NCBI GenBank assembly: GCA_018222765.1
Contig: JAAEZT010000019.1
Coordinates: forward strand, 1-64,000
Reading direction: 5' to 3'
Origin: a bacterium
Lineage (GTDB): Bacteria; Verrucomicrobiota; Verrucomicrobiia; Verrucomicrobiales; Akkermansiaceae
Length of the DNA: 64,000 nucleotides
The notes under the pieces: generated by a model
What the model was told of the DNA's origin: nothing
Seen by the model: only the letters and a program-made list of their open reading frames with translations
Database searches by the model: none
Position numbers and translations under genes: made by a program
In this document: one piece after another, positions 58,674 to 64,000 of the stretch
Numbering within the stretch: the first letter of the stretch is position 1
How the letters are laid out: every line of letters begins with the position of its first letter

Positions 58674-60551
58674 ATGGAGTGGCAAGTCCGGCGGAAAGTT
58701 CGTTCCGCTTATCGAGGGTTTCAACAATGGGTTGCCGAAAACCCACTCCAACTCTTCCCCTTTCGTCATACCCTCCGCGACTACCGAAAAAAATGGTTCA
58801 AGCTCGATTTGCGAGCCTCTTCAAATGTTGCGCTTTTGGCCGTTCCGCAGGGAATGGCCTACGCTGCGATTGCCGAACTTCCTATCCTCTACGGAATTAT
58901 TTGTTCCGCGATTGCCGCTATTGTCGCCCCTCTCTTTGCCGGGTCGAGACACACCATTCTGGGGCCGACCAATGCCACATCCCTGATGGTTTTCAGCTTC
59001 TTTGCCGCCAGCTCCTATACTCAGGCGGAAAAAATCGGACTCATGCCTCTCCTTGTCGCAATGGTCGGAATAATCTGCATCATCGGAGCCCTCCTCAAGG
59101 CCGCCGATCTGGTGCAATACATTAGCCAAAGTGTTCTCGTTGGCTACATCACCGGTGCAGCGATCTTGATCATTTTCAATCAAGCCAAGCATCTTTTTGG
59201 CGTTGCCGAAATCGTCGAACCAGCGAGCAACTTTTTCGGGATGTTCACCGAGCTCATTCGAACGAACGCACATTACTACTGGCAGCCCGCCGTGTTGGGA
59301 TTTGGCACGCTCCTCCTCTATCTCGCTCTCTTGCGATGCCTCAAGGCTTTACCGAATTTCGCAATTTCTTTGGCTATCGCTTCTCTGGTCTCAGCCATTA
59401 TGGCTCATTCCAGCGACAGTTGGGCTGCGGCAGTGCCGACCTTCGGCTCCTTTTCCACTTCTGATCTTCATTTGCGCTTCCCTGATTACACCGATGCGGG
59501 ATTCTGGGGAGACCTCCCCTCACTCCTTGGGGTCGCGGTGGCCATCGCATTTCTGGCCTCACTGGAAAATACCGTGATGGCCAAATCCATCGCTTCCCGA
59601 ACTGGTCAGAAAGCGGAGATCAACCAAGACATGATGTCGGTAGGGTTCGCAAACATCGCCTGCGCCTTCACTGCGGCCATGCCCGCTTCGGGATCACTTA
59701 CCCGCTCGGCTCTCAACTTTGAATCGGGCGCGAAGAGCGGAGTCGCCTCCATTATCTCGGGAATCTTTTGCCTAATTGCCGTTTTTGTTTTCGCCTTAAT
59801 CATCCCTAATCTAGTCTCCTTCATTCCAAAAGCAGCCCTGGCAGGACTCGTCGTGGCGGTCGCGGCATCCCTTATCAAATCCCGTAATATCCGCATTTGC
59901 CTTCGTTCCACTCCGGAGGACGGCGGAGTTCTGCTAGTAACCTTTTTCACCGCTCTTCTCGCCCCGCTCTACATGGCTATTTTTATCGGGGTCTCGCTTT
60001 CGATCTTTCTCTTCCTGCGCAAAGTTTCACGCCCCCACCTTGTGGAATACGAAATCTCCGAACAAGGAGAGCTTCGGGAAAAAGGTCATCAAACCGGACA
60101 AGAAACGCCCGGAATTTCCATCGTGCATGTTGAGGGTGCGCTCTTCTTTGGCGCCTCCGAACTCTTCCAAAACCAGGTAAAGAGGCTCATGCTCGACCCA
60201 AATCTCAAGGTCATCATCCTTCGACTGAAAAATGCCCACCACCTCGACGCCACCAGCGTGATGGCCTTGCGGGATCTCATCCGCTTCGTGCGTCTGCAGG
60301 GCCGTCACCTCATTATTTCCGGTGCAACCCGGGACGTCTATAAAGTACTCAAAAGCTCGGGAGTCCTGCGCACCCTGCAAAAAGGATGTCGCCGTGAAGA
60401 AGGTGAAACCAATCTCTTTTTCTACGCGCCAAGCAATCCCAATATCTCAACTCGCGATGCTCTGATCCGCGCACAGGACTTACTCGGGACCAAGAAAGCC
60501 GAAGTGAAAATCTTCTTTGATCCTTCTCACGACAGAAAGGGGAAGAATTAA
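58674..60551 (+). CDS. SulP family anion transporter with STAS domain
   Basis: A 625-residue SLC26/SulP transporter. About twelve to fourteen membrane segments follow a basic N-terminus; signatures are VPQGMAYAAIAELPILYGI, GSRHTILGPTNATSLMV and MPASGSLTRSALNF. The C-terminal STAS domain (about 500-600) shows VEGALFFGASELFQNQV and LRLKNAHHLDATSVMALRDL. The substrate could be sulfate, bicarbonate or another anion. ATG 58674 is chosen over an upstream in-frame start at 58584 that overlaps the LptF-like gene. Confidence 0.92.
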   Translation: MEWQVRRKVRSAYRGFQQWVAENPLQLFPFRHTLRDYRKKWFKLDLRASSNVALLAVPQGMAYAAIAELPILYGIICSAIAAIVAPLFAGSRHTILGPTNATSLMVFSFFAASSYTQAEKIGLMPLLVAMVGIICIIGALLKAADLVQYISQSVLVGYITGAAILIIFNQAKHLFGVAEIVEPASNFFGMFTELIRTNAHYYWQPAVLGFGTLLLYLALLRCLKALPNFAISLAIASLVSAIMAHSSDSWAAAVPTFGSFSTSDLHLRFPDYTDAGFWGDLPSLLGVAVAIAFLASLENTVMAKSIASRTGQKAEINQDMMSVGFANIACAFTAAMPASGSLTRSALNFESGAKSGVASIISGIFCLIAVFVFALIIPNLVSFIPKAALAGLVVAVAASLIKSRNIRICLRSTPEDGGVLLVTFFTALLAPLYMAIFIGVSLSIFLFLRKVSRPHLVEYEISEQGELREKGHQTGQETPGISIVHVEGALFFGASELFQNQVKRLMLDPNLKVIILRLKNAHHLDATSVMALRDLIRFVRLQGRHLIISGATRDVYKVLKSSGVLRTLQKGCRREEGETNLFFYAPSNPNISTRDALIRAQDLLGTKKAEVKIFFDPSHDRKGKN

Positions 60552-60590
60552 CATTCCCTAATAGTCAGGAATCCGTTAAGGTCTCCGAAC

Positions 60591-61493
60591 TTGAGCTCCC
60601 TGACGGACAGCGAAGTCGACAGCTTCATCGAATTCATGAGCACGGAGAAGAATTCCTCTCCGCGCACACTTGAAAACTACACTCTTGCGATTCGCCTCTT
60701 TCGAGAATGGCTCGGTGATCGCTTCACTACCTGGCGTGAACTCACCGCCGATCACTTCAGGGCTTATCTTTTCGAACTCCTCAAAGCCGAGTTAAAACGA
60801 AGCACCATCCGCCTCCGCTTTGCGGCCTTCCGATCCTTTTACAAATACCTTGTGCACCGTCGTGGCTACCCAAAAAGCCCGGTCGCCGAGGTCGAACTCC
60901 CAAAAGCAGATAAACCACTTCCTGTCGTTCTCACTCTTGCCCAAATCGAAGAACTTCTGGCTCTTCCGCTTAAACTTCCCCTCGAAAAACAAGCCCCAGA
61001 GTGGATGCCACTCCGTGATGCGGCGATCCTCGAACTCTTCTATTCCACCGGACTCCGCCTCGCCGAATTGGCCGCTCTCGATATTGAGCAAATCGACACC
61101 ATGAACGAATGCGTCAAGGTCAGGGGGAAAGGATCCAAGGAACGCATCGTCCCCATTGGCTCCTACGCACTCACCGCGATGCAGAAATACCAAAGCGCCG
61201 CCGCAATCCACCAAGGACCTCTGTTCCTCTCCAAACTTCAAAAACGCCTATCCACCCGCTCCATTGGGAACGTGTTGAATAAATACCTTCAACACTCCTC
61301 CATCGCCTTCAAGGTGACTCCTCACAAATTTCGCCACTCCTTCGCAACCCACCTTCTCGACCACGGAGCCGACCTCAGATCAGTCCAGGCCCTCCTTGGG
61401 CACGCCTCACTCTCCACAACGCAAATTTACACCCACGTCACTAAAGAACGCCTCCGTAAAGCCTACGATGCGGCCCATCCCCGGGCTAAGTAG
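60591..61493 (+). CDS. XerC/XerD-like tyrosine recombinase
   Basis: A 300-residue site-specific recombinase. The N-terminal SAM-like domain (FIEFMSTEKNSSPRTLENYTLAIRLF) binds the core site. Catalytic residues are the Arg of STGLRLAELAAL, the Lys of VRGKGSKERIVPIG, HKFRHSFATHLLDHGADLRSVQALLGH (His-x2-Arg and His) and the nucleophile Tyr of TTQIYTHV. The likely role is chromosome dimer resolution at dif; no mobile element surrounds it. The start TTG 60591 is the first possible in frame. Confidence 0.92.
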   Translation: MSSLTDSEVDSFIEFMSTEKNSSPRTLENYTLAIRLFREWLGDRFTTWRELTADHFRAYLFELLKAELKRSTIRLRFAAFRSFYKYLVHRRGYPKSPVAEVELPKADKPLPVVLTLAQIEELLALPLKLPLEKQAPEWMPLRDAAILELFYSTGLRLAELAALDIEQIDTMNECVKVRGKGSKERIVPIGSYALTAMQKYQSAAAIHQGPLFLSKLQKRLSTRSIGNVLNKYLQHSSIAFKVTPHKFRHSFATHLLDHGADLRSVQALLGHASLSTTQIYTHVTKERLRKAYDAAHPRAK

Positions 61494-62115
61494 ATTCACT
61501 ACGATTCACTGTTCCTTGCAGGGTCACATGTAAATGCCACTCGGTCATAATTTCACGAATTGAAATCATTTCCAACGCAACCAGCTCCTCAATCTCGCCC
61601 TGATGACTCTCAAAATGTTTTAGAGGAACCCAACCTTCACGGGCGGCCAAGTTTTGTCGGAGAACCTCTAATGAGTTCGCCTTCTCAAGTGTAGCGGGAA
61701 CCAAATTACCAAACTCTTCTCGAATTCGCCCCATCCAGTCGGGGCCAGCCAGAAGCATACCCAAAATAGCCTGGCCCATTTGGACATAATGAAAGTCGCC
61801 CCTACTGGCGATCCGCATGCCGCTACGAACCTCCGACTTCTGCGCGATTCGCTCCCAATTTCGTGGTCCGTGACGACGAAGGTAGCGGGTTCCCCAATAG
61901 AAAAAAGTAAGCGCAATCGCGAGTGCGCTCAGAACAATATTCGTGGTGAGCGGACGGTTTTGCGTAAAAAAGCCGATGAGAATCCACCCGAACAAAAACA
62001 ACACCAAAAATACCGACAGCGATCCTGCTGCGAAAAGCAGTATCCTTCCTACACACCGACGATTCGCCCGACGAATCAACTCCGGCGTTACGATGAGATG
62101 AGGTTTGGAGTTCAC
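61486..62115 (-). CDS. Hypothetical two-helix membrane protein
   Basis: A protein of about 209 residues with two central hydrophobic segments (ILLFAAGSLSVFLVLFLFGW and the NIVLSALAIALTFFYWG region), a basic loop and a soluble C-terminus with FHYVQMGQAILGMLL and a conserved-looking WVPLKHFESHQGEIEELVALE. I do not recognise the family. The start may instead be ATG 62184, which overlaps the upstream lipid kinase by 38 nt; GTG 62115 avoids this. It overlaps the convergent xer gene by 8 nt. Confidence 0.65.
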   Translation of the reverse strand: MNSKPHLIVTPELIRRANRRCVGRILLFAAGSLSVFLVLFLFGWILIGFFTQNRPLTTNIVLSALAIALTFFYWGTRYLRRHGPRNWERIAQKSEVRSGMRIASRGDFHYVQMGQAILGMLLAGPDWMGRIREEFGNLVPATLEKANSLEVLRQNLAAREGWVPLKHFESHQGEIEELVALEMISIREIMTEWHLHVTLQGTVNRSEST

Positions 62116-62146
62116 AACAAAAGAAGCGCCTTCAATGACGCCAATC

Positions 62147-63097
62147 TTAGTGTGTCCATGGATTAAGGGAACGCAAGAGGGCATACCAACGACTTGCCTT
62201 CACCTCTTGCGGAGCGAGAACCTCTAGCTTACTTCCGAGCGAAGCAAATTCGATCTCTTTCGACCTCCCCCAAAACTCCCCATCCACCTCAACCGGAACA
62301 CTCTCCTCACAGCTCACCTTTAAGCCAGCCGCTTGAATATATGCTACACTATCGCCGGGCGATTGCGGATCAATCCCCCCTTTGGCCAGGCCTCGCAAGG
62401 TGTCTCTTACAAACTGATATCCCGACTCTTTGAAAATCACGACATCGAGAAGTTGATCCGAATTATTGGCGCGGCGGAAGAGCGGGAACTGTCCACCGTA
62501 GAGCGCGCCATTCCCAACAAACATCGCCACTCCCTGAAACTCTCGGCCATCATCACACACCACATTTACCCGAGGAGGTTTACTCTTAAGTAATTTGGCC
62601 GTCGTCAAAAGATAGGCCAAAGGCCCCAATCTTTTCTTACTCTCCCAGGTCGTTTGTTCAATGACCTGAGCATCAAAACCAACGCCTGCCATTTGCACAA
62701 AAGGCGCGCCATTCATCGTAAAAAGATCTACCGATTCACGATGCCCCTTATCAATGATGGCCATTGCCTGATCGAGCTTTGAAATCGGGACTCCCATCTC
62801 ACGCGCAAAAACATTCATCGTCCCGGTTGGAAAAACTCCCAAAGCAGTTTCCGACCCTGCCAGACCTTCAATCACTGCGTTCAAGGACCCATCTCCCCCA
62901 GCCGCAATCACCAACTCTTCGCCCTCATCTGCAAACTTCCGGGATAAATTAATCGCCTCTTCGCGACTTCGAGTCGCATAAATGGTGAAGCGCGTGGCAT
63001 TCGCCATAATGAACTTCAGCGCACGACGCCCTTTCTCACTCTTGGCCTTGGGATTCAAGATGAGTGGATAACGGGGCGGAAGATCGTCGTCAGTCAT
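62147..63097 (-). CDS. Diacylglycerol kinase family lipid kinase (YegS/DgkB-like)
   Basis: A 316-residue soluble lipid kinase. The N-terminal catalytic domain has NPKAKSEKGRRAL, the nucleotide-binding AAGGDGSLNAVIEGLAG and LGVFPTGTMNVFAREMGVP. The C-terminal beta domain has VQMAGVGFDAQVIEQT and FVGNGALYGGQFPLFRRAN. It phosphorylates diacylglycerol or a related lipid at the membrane surface. Its start overlaps the Maf gene stop as ATGA. Confidence 0.9.
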   Translation of the reverse strand: MTDDDLPPRYPLILNPKAKSEKGRRALKFIMANATRFTIYATRSREEAINLSRKFADEGEELVIAAGGDGSLNAVIEGLAGSETALGVFPTGTMNVFAREMGVPISKLDQAMAIIDKGHRESVDLFTMNGAPFVQMAGVGFDAQVIEQTTWESKKRLGPLAYLLTTAKLLKSKPPRVNVVCDDGREFQGVAMFVGNGALYGGQFPLFRRANNSDQLLDVVIFKESGYQFVRDTLRGLAKGGIDPQSPGDSVAYIQAAGLKVSCEESVPVEVDGEFWGRSKEIEFASLGSKLEVLAPQEVKASRWYALLRSLNPWTH

Positions 63098-63684
63098 TTC
63101 ATTTTCGGTGGTGTTGGAGGAGGAAAACCAATCTTGGCTAATTGGTCGAGAACCAAGGAGACTGGCAAGCCGACGATATTGTCGTAATCCCCCTCAATTT
63201 TCTCTACCAAGAGATCTCCGTGATCTTGGATCGCATAGCCACCCGCCTTATCGAGCACCGGGACTTTCGAGAGGTATTCCTCGATGACCCCATCGGAGAA
63301 ATTTCGAAATTTCACATAAGAAGTGCCCACGAATTTTGACATCACGGCGTCGTGATAAATCACCACTCCGGTCATGACCTCATGAACCCGTCCTCGAAGT
63401 ATTCGCAGATTACCCGCCGCCTCTTCCAAATCCACCGGCTTTCCAAAAACCTGCCCTCCCAGCGTAACGATGGTGTCAGCAGCAATAATCGTAGAAAACG
63501 GATCCTGTCGAGCAACGGCATTCGCTTTCAGCTCCGCATTACTCAAACAAAGTTGACGCGGCGGCTCGGCTCCAGGCTTTAGCTCCTCCACATCTGGCGA
63601 ATTAATTTGGAAACTCAATCCTGCCTCCCGCAACAAATCCCGCCGTCTGGGTGAGCCTGATGCGAGAACCAACCTCCACCTCAT
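63094..63684 (-). CDS. maf: Maf family nucleotide pyrophosphatase
   Basis: A 196-residue Maf/YhdE-type pyrophosphatase acting on non-canonical or pyrimidine nucleoside triphosphates. The N-terminal LVLASGSPRRRDLLREAGLSF, the IIAADTIVTLGGQVFGKP core, and the DKAGGYAIQDHGDLLVEKIEGDYDNIVGLP segment are intact. The GKP-x-D arrangement is consistent with the dTTP/UTP subgroup, but specificity is uncertain. ATG 63684 is preferred; ATG 63708 would add eight residues. Confidence 0.93.
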   Translation of the reverse strand: MRWRLVLASGSPRRRDLLREAGLSFQINSPDVEELKPGAEPPRQLCLSNAELKANAVARQDPFSTIIAADTIVTLGGQVFGKPVDLEEAAGNLRILRGRVHEVMTGVVIYHDAVMSKFVGTSYVKFRNFSDGVIEEYLSKVPVLDKAGGYAIQDHGDLLVEKIEGDYDNIVGLPVSLVLDQLAKIGFPPPTPPKMK

Positions 63685-63789
63685 ATTCCCCTCTTCTAGT
63701 CCAATCATTATTCAATGTGTTCCTTGAGAAAATTCAACACCCCTAAAGACACGATGTGTATTTTCAGAGACATGTATGCAGTGCAACCC

Positions 63790-64000
63790 CTAAAATTCCA
63801 CCTCCGCATCAAGTGTGGCAACACTCACCTCACCATCATGAACGGCTTGGAGGGATTCGCAGAGAGCCTGGGAGCGGTCCTCTTCACCGTGGACCAGCCA
63901 AACCTTTTTCTTGGGACCTTTGATTGCCTCGAAGTATTCCATGAGCTCGGAGTGGTCAGCGTGCCCCGAGAAGGAATCCATAATCTCGACCTTGGCGCGG
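63790..64000 (-). CDS. Beta-CASP metallo-beta-lactamase exonuclease, C-terminal end only
   Basis: The last 70 residues of a larger protein that continues past the window edge. The stretch DSFSGHADHSELMEYFEAI carries the RMMBL-domain His typical of beta-CASP RNA-processing nucleases (CPSF73/RNase J-like archaeal-type family), followed by VWLVHGEEDRSQALCESL. The frame is open to base 64000, so the visible ATG at 63981 is internal. The spacer to maf (63685-63789) shows no clear signal. Confidence 0.85.
   Translation of the reverse strand, partial: RAKVEIMDSFSGHADHSELMEYFEAIKGPKKKVWLVHGEEDRSQALCESLQAVHDGEVSVATLDAEVEF

Noticed and set aside
60591..61493. Integrase of a mobile element
   Set aside because: The protein matches housekeeping XerC/D and no attachment repeats, tRNA junction or cargo genes surround it.
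1..64000. CRISPR array, insertion sequences, prophage or toxin-antitoxin island
   Set aside because: No regularly spaced direct repeats, transposase, phage or paired toxin genes were seen; the region reads as core chromosome.

Overview
The window is an ordinary, gene-dense bacterial chromosome segment: about 60 protein genes, one tRNA gene, and no rRNA, insertion sequence, prophage or CRISPR array. Gene content and style suggest a Verrucomicrobiota bacterium, probably of the Verrucomicrobiales (inference). The pointers are a fused SecDF, a eukaryote-type UDP-glucose pyrophosphorylase, DUF1080 and DUF3500 secreted proteins, a pseudopilin-like protein, a TonB/ExbB/ExbD set, MurJ, RodA, LptF-like and other Gram-negative envelope genes, and very few clear Shine-Dalgarno sequences.

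Layout. 1-4050: end of murJ, a membrane-anchored unknown, a pseudopilin and an ABC-2 transporter in one overlapping run. 4040-9691: GNAT acetyltransferase, M42 peptidase, Wzz-like protein, and a large secreted unknown coupled to a MoxR ATPase. 9692-12185 (minus): rpoN then mrp. 12333-18693: UDP-glucose pyrophosphorylase, HAD phosphatase, DAHP synthase (minus), LOG protein, tlyA, rodA. 18766-21534: DUF1080 protein, a split DR2241-like pair (CbiX chelatase plus 4-Cys protein) and a lipoate ligase-like protein. 21577-28940: TonB-like/ExbB/ExbD, peptide deformylase, an unknown, fused 5-oxoprolinase, glutaredoxin-like protein. 29026-33145 (minus): tgt-yajC-secDF. 33542-38800: purH-pdxJ-acpS, then mgtE and DUF3500. 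39227-46166: mutL diverging from gmk-coaC, and a minus-strand purD-pyrR-pyrB-pyrC nucleotide operon. 46391-51642: fdhD, sdaA, uvrB, an entericidin-like lipoprotein and trxA. 51732-57256 (minus): a 24-residue peptide ORF, a Pro/Ala-rich membrane protein, rbfA, infB, nusA and a DUF1080-like lipoprotein. 57296-57388: tRNA-Sec. 57512-64000: LptF-like, SulP, Xer recombinase, a membrane unknown, lipid kinase, Maf, and the end of a beta-CASP nuclease.

The genes serve envelope building, secretion, translation and transcription (nusA-infB-rbfA, def, tgt), nucleotide synthesis and DNA repair. tRNA-Sec plus FdhD suggests a selenium- and molybdenum-dependent formate dehydrogenase elsewhere in the genome.

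The most interesting signals are not a new gene island. (1) At about ten first-in-unit genes a sigma70-type -35/-10 pair is placed so that the predicted transcript start is the first base of the start codon, implying widespread leaderless transcription. (2) Tgt has all three zinc-binding cysteines replaced, while the fourth ligand (His) is kept in register. (3) An intrinsic terminator sits 25 nt before nusA, suggesting attenuation. (4) There are several tiny or unusual membrane-protein genes.
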